Of a DNA stretch of 64,000 bases, positions 12,790 to 23,744 are shown in pieces. Below the pieces are notes generated by a model. The model was given only the letters and a program-made list of their open reading frames with translations. It was not told the origin of the DNA and made no database searches. The stretch lies in NCBI GenBank assembly GCA_037349105.1, contig JAYJMM010000100.1:3187001-3251000 (forward strand), read 5' to 3'. This DNA comes from Limnomonas spitsbergensis (Eukaryota; Chlorophyta; Chlorophyceae; Chlamydomonadales). Position 1 is the stretch's first letter, and each line of letters begins with the position of its first letter. The position numbers and the translations under genes were made by a program.

Positions 12790-13252
12790 CCAGGGCACTC
12801 ACTCACTGAAGTTATCCCCGCGAATTAAACTGGCATCTTAATCCTCCTAGTTTTCAAGGCCGCTCATAGCTCTATATCTCTCTGTCTCATACAATATTGC
12901 GCAAGCTCAATCTTCCTAGGTCTTGAAAAGTGGATTCGCTCCCGGTGCCGAGGGCCACCATTATTGCGCAGATCCAGGTACCGGTATACCAAACCAGCAC
13001 GTCTCATTTATCAGCCGCTTTGTATGACAGATACGAGATAACCAGTGAGCCTGGTACACCTGACCAGGATGAGCATAGATGGTATGTCTGAGCCAGAAGA
13101 TCTTTACCTGTATGCACATGAAGGTGTGGGAAGTTTTAACAGTTCACAGGAGCCTCGCATTCTTGCAACTGGGGAAGGGCTCAGGCACTGATCTTGGTGT
13201 CTTGCTACATGCTGTCAGTGCCGCAGCTTCCAGACCACAACATGCCATGAAC
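12790..13252 (+). promoter_or_regulatory. 5' flank of copy B, conserved between copies
   Basis: Starting near 12,790 the sequence follows the upstream region of copy C (23,230-23,744): a GCGAATTAAACTGGCATC-like block, ATTATTGCGCAGATCCAGGT, and the ATCAGCCGCTTTGTATG/GAGCCTGGTACACCTGA block. The conserved CAGCTTCCAG directly before the start region resembles a splice acceptor, so an intron in the 5' leader is possible. Unlike A, C, D and E, no retrotransposon was seen upstream. Confidence 0.45.
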
Positions 13253-16200
13253 ATGGGGAGGTCGGGTCCTGCCACTGCCCCTGCTGGACGAGCTTGTGCG
13301 CTGGAGGAGTTGATGACCAAGGGGGATCATGATCTGCAGCCACTCCCTTGCGGTACAAATACCGTTACCCTATGTTCACTTGGGCTGATGGCTTCTCTTG
13401 GATTGACCGAGCATGGTAGCGACTCTCGCAAGGAGGTCCTGCTGCGGGTCAGAGTGTGCGGCATTGTTGCGCATGGCGGTGAACTCAAGGTGAGATGCGA
13501 TCCATGTTCTTCTCGAGTCAAGTGAAGAGTGGGAAGAGAATAGGAAGTCTTTGTACCCCAGAATTACCAATTTCTAGTTTCTACGCCGCTATTGCAAGCT
13601 GTGTTTTTGTGTGCAGGTCGTGCTCTAGCGAAATGGAGTGCATGAAGCCCGCATGGGCTTGCATGAGCCATGGTTTTCCACGTACAAGGCCCATTGCCTG
13701 AAGGGGTGGAGCTTGGAGACACGTACTGATGGGGGGCTGCCAGTGATAGTGGCTGACATGTGGCCGCCTCAGCCCAATACACCTAAGCAATCGGGAGATA
13801 TTCCAGTGGGCGGGCTGCGTGTCTTGCTGGGTAAGGACCTCCAGTGCCCCTACCGCATGCTGCTGCGTGTCAGCGTGTCTGGCGTTCTGCAAGTCGGCCC
13901 TTATGGTCTTAAGGATCATGAGGTGGGTGCCGGCTCGGTGGGATCTGGGGTGAGGCATAATGATGCGATACTGGCACATCTGGTGCTTCTGCTGGTGCCT
14001 TTGACTATTTTGATTGAGCGACCTGTACCCAACTGGCATAATACCTGTATGGTTGTTTCGTTCTACACTCTGTCTGTCACTTCGCACTGTCAAAGTACAA
14101 AAGCCTGAAGGGTTCCTTCTGGATGTAATATCCTTCGTTTATTCTCGCATGTTTAGGTCGCATTGCACAAGTTTAAGAGCCAGAACACTTTCAGTCTGCG
14201 GGTGAGGGAGCCCTCGCTGTCCATCATCAAGGCCCATCATAAAAGTCACTGGATCCTGGAAAAGTCCCCTGACCGCCTGCCAGTCCTGGTGCTGGAGCTC
14301 AAGCCTGGAGACGCCCGGCAGCACCAGCCTCCTGGCTCGGGACCTGCTCACTCAGGCTGGAGTCTGCCTCTGCCTGTGGGGGCCGTACCTTGCACGCCAA
14401 AACCACTTGGTTTCGTTGGCGCTCATTTCAGCAAGAGTAAGGGCAAGTGGCAGTCCAGAATTGAGCAGCATGGGTGCGCTACATACCTGGGGTCCTTCTC
14501 AAGCCCGGAAGCAGCAGCGGTGGCCTATGACAAGGCAGCTATCGTTCTCAGAGGACAGCGTGCCAAGCTCAACTTCCCTCTCTCCAACTACCAGGATGCT
14601 GATGGCACAATCTTGGTGGACGCGCAGACCCGGGAAAGAATAGAGAGAGACAGGTTGGAGTTTGGGCTTTTTGTTTATTTTAGAAATTGGTGCAGTGCCT
14701 CTGTTAATGTGAATCACATCAGTCGGTCTTACATGCCTTCGGGTTGTTTCTTGTTTGTCTGTTTAACTGACATGCTTCATCGTGTTTCATCCCTTGTCTC
14801 CTACTGAAATCTCATTATGACACCCCTTGTTATCTGGCTGTGGTAAGGACCTCATTAGGCACATGCCTACCATGCTGATCTCATCCCTGTCCACATTGCC
14901 TTGTAGGTGTGATGCCTCCTTGAGGGCCTGCCCTGGTCAGCCAAATGGCCCGCTGGGTGGACCTGGGATCTGTCGTGAGGGAGCCGGTGGCCCAGTGAAG
15001 GGGCTATCAGATCCAGCTACTGCCACAGCTGCTGCAGTTTCTCCGGCTGCTGCTGCCTCTGCTGCTGCAGCGGCGGCTCCTGCTGTGCATGTGCCTGATC
15101 TTGCAGCTGCTGATGCTGCCTCAGGGCCTGCCCACTCATGGAGTCGGCTGTTTAATGCCCAGCTCCGCAATCTACGAAATCCCGGCGGTGAGGTGCAGCC
15201 TGTGGTTGCAGCCGGGACAGGCAGGCGGATGGACCATATCCCAGGCAGCTCCTCAGGCCTGGGTGTCATGCGGGGGGAGCCAGCAGGGCTCAGATCCTTG
15301 GAGGCAGGAGGCAACAGCCTGCCTGTGGGGGCCGTACCTTGCATGAAGCATGCGTCTGGTTTTTGTGGCTTGACTTCCCATACGTCGGGGGCCAGGTGGA
15401 TGTCCAGGATTAATCTGGGCGGGCGTGATTTCTACGTAGGGTCCTTCACCAGCGCGGAGGCAGCAGCAGTGGCCGATGACAAGGCCGCTATCTATCTCAG
15501 AGGACCGGGTACTGAGCTGAACTTCTCTGTCTCCAACTACCTGGATGCAAATGGCACAATGATGGTGGATGAGCCGACCAATGAAAGGATAGAGAGAGCA
15601 AGAGCAAGGTAGGCATCAAGCTTTTTGTGATTTGTTTGAGAGCTAAGTACAGTGCTCTGTTGTTGTGTATCACATCAGTGGGCCTGACATGCCTACCAGC
15701 TCTTTCTAGTCTACTTCACATGATTGATTATTCTACGTCATATCAGGTCCCCTACTGCAACCCCACTGAGACACCCCTTCATTGTTACTTGGCCATGGAG
15801 GAGACATCATTCGGCAAACGCAATTTCTGTTGATCTGATCCCTGTTCACATGGCATCGTAGGTGTGATGCCTCCTCGAGCGCCTGCCCCGGTCAGCGAAT
15901 TGGCCCGCTGGGTGGATCTGGGACCCGTCGGAAGGGAGCTCGTAACTCAGCGAATGGGCCATTGGATCCAGGTCCAGCTTGATTTCCTGCTGCTGCTGCT
16001 GCTGCTTTTGGCGCTGCGGCTCCTGCTGTTGCTCCGGCGCTGCGGCTACTCCTGCTGCCCTTGCCCCTAGTCCTGCAGCTGCAACTGCTGTTGTTACAGC
16101 GGCAGCAACGGCGCCGCCGCCCTGGGCTACTGCAGCAGCCTCTAAGAAGAGGATCAGGCCTCGCAAGGACCGTGCGAGTTCTGTCCAGCATGCAAGTGGA

Positions 16201-18457
16201 GCTCCTTCTACTCTATGCCAGCCTGGGGTCGATCTCGTTCTTGAGGAGCAGATGGGGATCAAGAGGGCCAGAAGTGCGCGGGCCGTGCGCATTGTAGAAG
16301 CCTGCCAGCCAGCCCATGACGACGGCCCTGATGCGGCTGATGAGGAGCCGGGAGCTCATGAGCCTGATGAGCCCCTTGAGCAGCCCGGCAGGGCGTCAGG
16401 CTCTGGAGACGGACGCATTGATGCCACGGGCTCACAGCCCCTCACGCTCATTCCATCGAGGGCATCTTCCGCACTGCCTGCCTGGTCACCAACACAGGCG
16501 TCTGGCAGGAGGGATGCTGCAGCTGCAAATGCAGAGATCGCTCTCATGCAGCAGCTTATACCCACCCTTGTCAGTACAGCAGCTGGGGGCACACGCAAGC
16601 GCAGCAATGAGGTGGGTTTTCGATGGCGTCATCTCAAGCTTCTCAACTACTCATACCTGTAGGATCAGTCGGAATTCAATTGTATACCAAGTTATGTTTT
16701 CCTTCGTAACCTACTACATGCTCAATCACGCTATTCGTTTTATGAGTTCGATCTTCCAAAGGGAAGCTGAAAAGTTTACTGAAAGGGATCTAATGTGGAG
16801 TCTGGGTGGTGTAGACACAGAGCCGGCATCAGAGGACATTCAAGAACCGGAGAAGTGGCAGCGTAGGTTTATAAGGATATGCCAATTTAAGTCGAATTCC
16901 GACAAACCACAGTAAGCTATTTTGAATTTGCGATATAGCTTTTTCCTCAAGTCTTACTTGTTAATTGTTATCCCTTCTTCATGTGCCTGGTTGTAACCTC
17001 CAATGGTACAGATGCCTTCGTCCATGTCACCTCCTGCATTTCAATTCCTGGGCTGAGCGCCAGGCCGAAAGGCTTGTTTCCTTATCCTTCACATGTTGTT
17101 ACCTACCGTTATTTTCGGCTTTGATGCGTAAACCCTTATTTCACATTTCCACCGTTAATCAGGCTCTTATCAAGCATCCTCCTAATCCTTCCTGCCCCTC
17201 CCCCTGCTCCCTACCTGCTGCTAGGCCACTGCTTGCGATGCTCCTGGGACCCAACAGCTTCCTTCATGTTGCAAGAAGGGTGCAAAGCTTAGGAGGCTTC
17301 TCATCACAACTCCAGTTGAAGTAGCAGCTGCAGCAGCAGTGAGACCTAGCACCGAGCGTAATGGGTCAATGGCGCCAGCAGCAGCAGCTGTCCACATTGA
17401 ACATGATCCATCTGTGGTGCCAGCAGCAGCAGCACCCGACACTGAATATGATGTGTCAGCAGCACTAGAGGCTGCAGTGGCCACTGAGCATGAAGCGTCA
17501 GCAACAGCAGCAAGTTTATCTGATGTAGTAGCAGCAGCTCTGACAGCCGCCAGTCCTGCAGCCGGTGCATTATCTACCACCCACCTGGATAGGTCAGCAG
17601 CACCGGATGTTGCTGCCGCTGCTCTCAATGAGGATGAGGACGTTTTTTCCGGGGATGAGAAGGAGAACCTGGCCCAGGCTGGTGGTGAGGGAGCGCACGA
17701 GCTGCAGTGCGGTGGACCTGACCCGCCCCACACAGCAGAGGTGCACCGAATTGGCTCAGCTTCTGATCTTCCTGCTACTGCTCCTGCTCCTGCTCCTGCT
17801 CCTGCTACCACCCATCCTGCTGCTACTCCCGCCCCTGCTACTCCGGCCCCTGTTACTCCTGCTCCTGCTACTCCCCCCCTTTCTACTCCCGCCGCCGCTA
17901 CTCCTGCACTTACTCCTGCTCCGGCTTCTGCTGCTACTGCCGCGCCTGCTGCCCCTTGTGCTGCTGCTGCTACTCGCGCTCCTGCTCCTACTCCTGCACC
18001 TGCGCCTGCTATCCGCACCGCTTTGGAGGCCCCAAACTTACGCGGGGATGATGGGAGCGCCTCTCATGTGCCCCAAGCGGTGGCTGTCAGTGCGCCACCG
18101 TGCCTGGACACGCGTGAGTGTCACGATGCCCTGATGGCGCTGCGGGCATGGCAGGGCCCCCCAGGTCCCTCGGTGTCTGAGGCAGAGAGTGAGGAGGCGG
18201 AAAGGCACGTCGCCGGGCTGCTCCAGCAGTGTGTGCGTGCGCTGCGACCGCAGCCTAAAAGCTTCAGCCACCCAGACAGCGGGGCTGACCGGAAGCCAGT
18301 GAGGGTTTGGAGGCTGGCCACTATCCTAAATTTCATTTTGGAGGAGGTATCGACGTTGACAGCCGGGGCATCGGGTCAGGTCGGTCTTTCGACCGAGCTG
18401 GATGGTTTGAAAATACTGACTCAAGCCGTATGCTTTGTGGCGGAGAAGATGGGTTGA
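13253..18457 (+). pseudogene. Copy B: recombinant AP2/AT-hook family member, broken
   Basis: Exons by homology are A 13253-13489, B 13617-13922, C1 14157-14653, C2 14907-15608, D 15862-16611 and E 17225-18457. Exon B has an in-frame TAG at 13626-13628 (its fourth codon), where the other copies have CAG, CGA, CGG or TGT. Exon C1 has an AP2 domain but lacks the segment with QPVVAAGTGRRMDH. Exon C2 begins like exon D and then switches to the second half of exon C, giving a second AP2 domain (damaged: AVADDKAA for AVAYDKAA). Exon D has a TGA at 15980-15982 and its AT-hook (KKRIRPRKDR) is in another frame, with GRP changed to IRP. Exon E starts like its relatives, but after about residue 115 it has an unrelated Pro/Ala-rich and acidic C-terminal part. 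Exons C1-C2-D keep phase 2 at their joins. It is probably a pseudogene, though the 411-codon exon E is open. Confidence 0.65.
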
Positions 18458-19555
18458 CGTTTGCCTGTTGGGAGGCATGACAGCCTTGATCCGCTCACGC
18501 TCTGCCCCTGCTTTACAGATCTTTTATTTCCCCAACTTTGCTTCGCACTGAAAACTCCAGAAGGAAGGGGCAGGCTCAGCCATTTAGCACCAGCCTACAT
18601 CTTCCTTCCCTAACTTCAAGAAATGTGCTGATACTTCAAAATCCCAACTGTCTATGTCGTCCTCTGTTGTCATGGTTTTTGTCCATGTTTAATGCCAGAG
18701 TAGGATGTGTAGTGATGATGGCTTCCATTGCTGACCTTAGTGAGGCAGTTAGGCAGTTGCTGTGCTCCAGATTGAATAACAGAAAACTACCAAAGCTGTA
18801 CATTAGTCAGCCCAGGACATTGAAAGAGCTATGTACTGGTACAGTACCGTCTTTTCTCACCGCTTATAATTATATGTACCATTATTCCATCAATATCAGG
18901 GGATTAACATTGCAGCCTGTAACCTGTATTCGTCTGATTATAGCTTGGGGGTGCCATGGAAATGCAGGCAACGTGTGAAATGGTGAGCTGTCGTTAAACA
19001 TTTCACCCCTTGACATGACATTGCACGGTCCCACAATGTCGGTCATTGCGAGAGGCAAACATGGAACCCCATTTAAAAACAGCTGTTGGGAACTTGCACC
19101 TTCAGTCAATGACGTTAAATCTCTGGGCCATGCAGAAATGAAGCTCGATCACGTCGGCAAACAAACAGTCAGCTATTAAAGACAAGGGAGAAGGCACAAA
19201 AGGAAAGAAATGATAGCAAGTTCACCCATAAAACAGCAAGTGCACAAAGGTTATGCAAACCGTTTCCCCTACCCTTGAAGAGACTAGCCTTCAAAAAGGT
19301 CAACTACCTGTTGCAAAAAAGCAGGGCCTCACACCCCAGCCTGCGGGCTCTCCGACGTCCGGTCTGGTTGAGAGGGTAAAGGGAAGGAAGTAAAGGCTAG
19401 AGGAAAGACTCTACAGAGGGTAGCAAAAAGAGCAAGGAAAAACACCCCTCCAGAAAAGGCAAAAGGCAGACCGAAGGATCCCTGCCTCTGAAAGCAAGAG
19501 AGAGACAAAAAAAGGGAAGAGCCTGTCCTCAGGGAGGCAAAACAAACGACAGCAT
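18458..19555. other. Spacer downstream of copy B
   Basis: No convincing gene is seen. The 3' flank typical of copies A, C, D and F was not recognised here, in keeping with the replaced 3' part of copy B. At 19,106-19,135 there is a degenerate copy of a dispersed short element starting GTCAATGACGTTA (also near 20,287, 42,531 and, reversed, 45,300-45,346). Confidence 0.35.
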
Positions 19556-22320
19556 ACTAGCCCTCAACAAAGACTACCACGTCCTCAAGAAAAGCCGGAG
19601 CCTCCCACCCATGCCTGCCCTGCTGGTACAACTGCTGAAAATCCGTAGCGCCCTTTGGGGGCGGGCCTGCCCAACCTCTTGCCCTCGGCCTCTCTTTCAC
19701 ACTAGGGCACTGAAAGCACACATGCAGCGCATCCTCCACATGTTGGCCGTGTCCCTCAGCCCAGCAGCGTTGGCAGTAGCGTGTGTCTCGCAGCTGATCA
19801 CTGCGCCGTCCTTTATTATCAGCTGAGCTGGCCGCTCCGAATTGCACCTAAAGATAGAGCACACACAAGCACACGCCCTTTTGCTAGTGCGGTTCCTGGC
19901 GTGCGCCTGCTGTAGGCTGAAACCAGGCGTGGTAGGCGCCGCAGACCTGTGTTTGATGGCAGGGTCCCTAGGGTCTTCCCGGCCGACGACATCCATCTTT
20001 GCCCGCTCATAGGCAGCGTCCACTAGCGCCAGCACCTTTGCGACGGAGAGAAGTTGTAGGTCAGCCGCTGCCTGAAGCAGTTTGGGGACGGCTGCTCCCC
20101 GCTCTAGCTCCTCTAAGGCACACAGCAGTTCACTGCACCAATTGCGTACCCCAGTGGTCTGACTAGTGAGCGCGAGCTGCATATCAGCCGCCATGGCTGC
20201 CGCCATGAGTGGGCTGTCTTCATGTGCTGCCGGTGCCACCGCTGTATTGTAAAAGCGAAGGTGCCACCAACCTCCCTGTGAGTGTCAATGACGTTACACC
20301 TCTGGGCCCTGCTAAAAAAGGCTCGGCTGCGTGGGCGTCTAACTAAAAAGAGTTGGGGGGAAGATGGAAACAACACAAGGAAGCAGGGCAAAAGAAAGGA
20401 GGAACAAGTGGCAAATAAAGTTAAGGGACAAAACAAAATGCTGGAAAAAATCAAAATACAAAGTAAGTGTAAGTCGGATGTATGTAACTTGTTCCCGTCA
20501 TGTACACCGTCAGTGTAACAGAGGCGCAAAGAAGGCGAAATTCGTCAGCACCACCGATCAGCACCTGCTGATTTATACCGATCAGGGGGAGCTCCCTGCT
20601 CTAGAGCAACGTGGGCCTGCCCTAATACCGTTTAAGGAAATAAACAGCAGTGTAGCTGAAACCGTGATCTGGAACTTAGGGAGATATAACTGCCTGGCCA
20701 GAGTCTAGATGTCGTCTTAGCACTTCTCAATTATTTTTCAGACTGCCGAAGGTACTTCTCAAAGTGGTTTATATATGGTTTTCCTGCATGGGCCTCGCAA
20801 CTGAGAAAAAGTGGGAGAGGGTCCGGAAATATTGTTGTCAGAAAGAGATACAGGTGTGGTCAAATCAGATCCTTCTCAGAAAAGAGAACACTTAAATAAC
20901 CCAAGGAAGGATGGCATTAATGCCAGTACAACAGGACTCCAGAAAGACGGAAACCAAAAGCCGTTCAGACCTGGCCCTATGAAGCTACCTAGAACACAAG
21001 TGTACAGCACATCCTGAAATAGCGCTTAAATAGGGATCGACTAACAGAGTGGATGAAACTGCTCACAGCTACAGTTAGGCGCCGGCCACACACACACACA
21101 CAAAATATTAGGTGAAATCACTCATCACTATCCCACATCACCCCAGGTTGCAGGTTGAGCAACAAGGTGACTGCTCATCTGCTCCCATGATACCAACGGA
21201 ATGAAAGGATGGATGGTAAGGGGGCACCTTTCTGACACCCAGAGGGAACTGAGACCAGAGACGCAAAACCCTGTAAAAATACCAGAGTTGAAGCAAAGCC
21301 CGGTGGGAAGCACGGCGTGCAAATTTGGCTTGCTCATCCACCGCTGGCAGTGTGGAAGCTGTCAGCGTGCGCCCGGCCAACTGAGGAGGCAGGGATCCTG
21401 CTGGATTCACCTGCTGGATTCACAGGCGGGATCGTTGCCCAAATAGCAATGAGCTGCAGAGCCGGACAGGAGGTTCAAGACCTACGACATGGAGCCAGAT
21501 TCGGCATGGTTGAGACTCTAGCCACAGGCTTGCTTGAACACATGGCATGTGGTGTAAGAAAGCCTGACCCACCGACCCGTCGGACATTTCCAAGAGGGGC
21601 TGGGTATCATCTGCATGCTGAGTGTCCTCCACTGAGAGACCTCCAAAGCTCTGGCCCCCACGGCATTCATAACCACCAAGAGGGAAGTGCAGCGGACCGT
21701 GTCATCTGAGGCAGGCAGGCCTCGAGCGGCAGCGATGCATTCCTGAGGTTGAGGAAGGCAAGGACAGCAGAGTCAGGCAAGCGTATAGCGGCATTAGAAC
21801 GAAGCACCTCTGGGAGCAGCTATTATAGGAAGGCAGCATTGTCGGCAATGAGGCGCTCCGGCAGGAAGGCCGTCTGCTCTGGTCCTAGGACATGTCCTAG
21901 CACAGGTATGAGCCGTGTGAAGAGGACTTGGGCGAGCAGCCGACAATCTGTATTCAGGATTGTGATGTGGCAGTAGTTGCTTGTCACAGCAACATCGCCA
22001 GCCACTAAGATGGGGCACAAAATTCCGGACAGCATCTTAGACTCGGGAATGGCTCCTACATCCTAGGTCCTCTGGTATAGGGTTAGCATGCTTGCTGACC
22101 GCTGTAAACGAACGGCCTTCTTGGCAGACGGGACTGGGGCAGGTTTGATGGAGAAAGCTGCAAAGAACCTGCCATCAGGCAGGCCACCTGATGGCCATGT
22201 ATGACGAGCCCTCTTGCCTTGCTGTCTACCATACGTGCTCATCAAGGTAAATAAAAAGTGCCATGCAGTGGAAATCCTGGAGGAAATTCTGTCATGTCGA
22301 TAGCTGAGGGTTTTCACATT
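19556..22320 (-). mobile_element. Decayed L1-like retrotransposon (unit C)
   Basis: The minus strand runs from a conserved leader (GAAAACCCTCAGCTATC at about 22,317) through reverse-transcriptase fragments to a C-terminal cysteine motif. At about 22,035-21,900 it reads MLSGILCPILVAGDVAVTSNY; at 21,617-21,600 it keeps HADDTQ, resembling the catalytic ADD box of reverse transcriptase. Further on, 20,239-19,850 holds ALEELERGAAVPKLLQAA, and 19,850-19,557 ends with RYCQRCW and DALHVCFQCP, a Cys/His knuckle typical of L1 ORF2 ends. A CA repeat lies at about 21,088-21,104. Motif A is destroyed and frames are broken, so it is inactive. The 3' end is near 19,557, where the frame stops. Confidence 0.7.
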
Positions 22321-23744
22321 GCGCAGAAGTCCTTATGTCTCTGTGCTGATCCTGGGTGGTCCTAGGGGACCTGCACAGTCCCACTGTACAGGATTTTCAT
22401 CCCAGCAAAAATCCTGAGTCCCATGGCTGGGATCATTCGCCTTATGGGACCAGCGGTGGAAATGTTTAGAACATGTTCTTGAGCATGCCTGCACTGATTG
22501 GACACTATGCAACACTCCCTGGGATGTTTTGAAGCCCATGCAAGCTCGGAATGATGGTGTTGCTGAACTTTCCCACCATGATCCCATCTGCTGATCCCAT
22601 GGCACATTGGCACCTGCTGGGCCTGGCTGCGCTGTTGGGCCTGAAGACGGAAATCTCCGCGGCTGCAGTGCCAATAAATGATGGCTGTGGATGACAACTT
22701 GGGAGCAGCCCTCCACCTCGGCTGTAAGGATCCGAGCTTGGACTTCAGGAGCCGTGATGAGTTGGCGCAGAGAGGGGCTCAAGACGCGGCAAATTAGACA
22801 TGGCAGATTTTGTGCAGATGACGCACAGCTCTTTGTATAAGCTTAGGCATCGTGAGGAGCGCACGCGCCAGGGGACGAAGGGGGCAGTCGACCGGCCAAT
22901 CCGTTCGCTATCAAACATAATGTTATACAGGCCGCCACGATGTGTGCTCCTCTCTATTTTATTACTAAACAGCGTTCAGTATTCGCTGAGTTATAGGTTC
23001 GTGCAGGTCACCTAGGGTTGGGACTGTGTGATCCCATCGGCTGATCCCATGGCATCCGTCCATGGCATGCACTGATCCCGTACAGTCCCAAGGGTACCCT
23101 CTATGCTTTCGACCTTGTGCGTGCTCCATGACCCTCGACCGCATCATTCAAGTTCATTGTTCATTTAATTCGCACCGCAGTCCACTTCACGTCTAGCCTG
23201 TTTTCTTTTAAAATACTCCCTAGGACGCTGACATATGCTATCCCTGCGAAACAAACTGGCGTCCCAGAAATCCTGGTCAACAAAAACAAGCTTGTAGATT
23301 CTTCTTTCAATCGCTTCCTTAAAGATATAGCGCAACATCGATCTTCCGAGCACTTGAAAAGTTTAAACGCGGCTTCGCCGGGGGGCACGATTATTACGCA
23401 GATCCAGGTACAGGTTTACAAATCCAGCACGGGTCATTTCTTTATCAGCCGCTTTTTATGCAAGAGACGAGAGAACTATTGAGCCTGGCATAACTGAAGA
23501 GTATAAGCCCGGACTGATGAAATATGAACCCATGCATGATCGGCACCTCTCAATCTCTGTCTCTCTGAGCCACGCACTACTCATCCAGCACATCTGTATG
23601 TAGCTGGCTAGCTGCAGTGTGAAACTTCAACAGTTCAGTGGAGCATTATATTCGTACAACGGTGGAAGGGCTCATGCACTGATCTTGGTGTCTTCCTACA
23701 TGTTCTCAGGGCCTAGCCCAGGTCGGCAGCTTGTAGGCTACGGC
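22321..23744 (+). promoter_or_regulatory. 5' flank of copy C, conserved between copies
   Basis: The part 22,340-22,600 and 23,020-23,110 is rich in GGGATC/GATCCCAT words and corresponds to 6040-6330 and 33,850-34,145. The part 23,160-23,740 matches the leaders of copies A, B and D. The reading frame of exon A is open upstream here to an alternative ATG at 23,700, whereas in copy D it is closed by a TGA, so the conserved downstream start is preferred. Confidence 0.45.

Noticed and set aside
17221..18018. 265-codon Ala/Gly/Val-rich minus-strand ORF
   Set aside because: It is the antisense shadow of the Ala/Pro-rich exon E of copy B; similar antisense ORFs occur opposite exon E of A (1741-2235), C (27,820-28,638) and D (37,665-38,114).
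21088..21104. CA microsatellites near 21,095, 31,790 and 43,665
   Set aside because: Ordinary short microsatellites inside the duplicated retrotransposon region; useful only as another sign that the units share ancestry.
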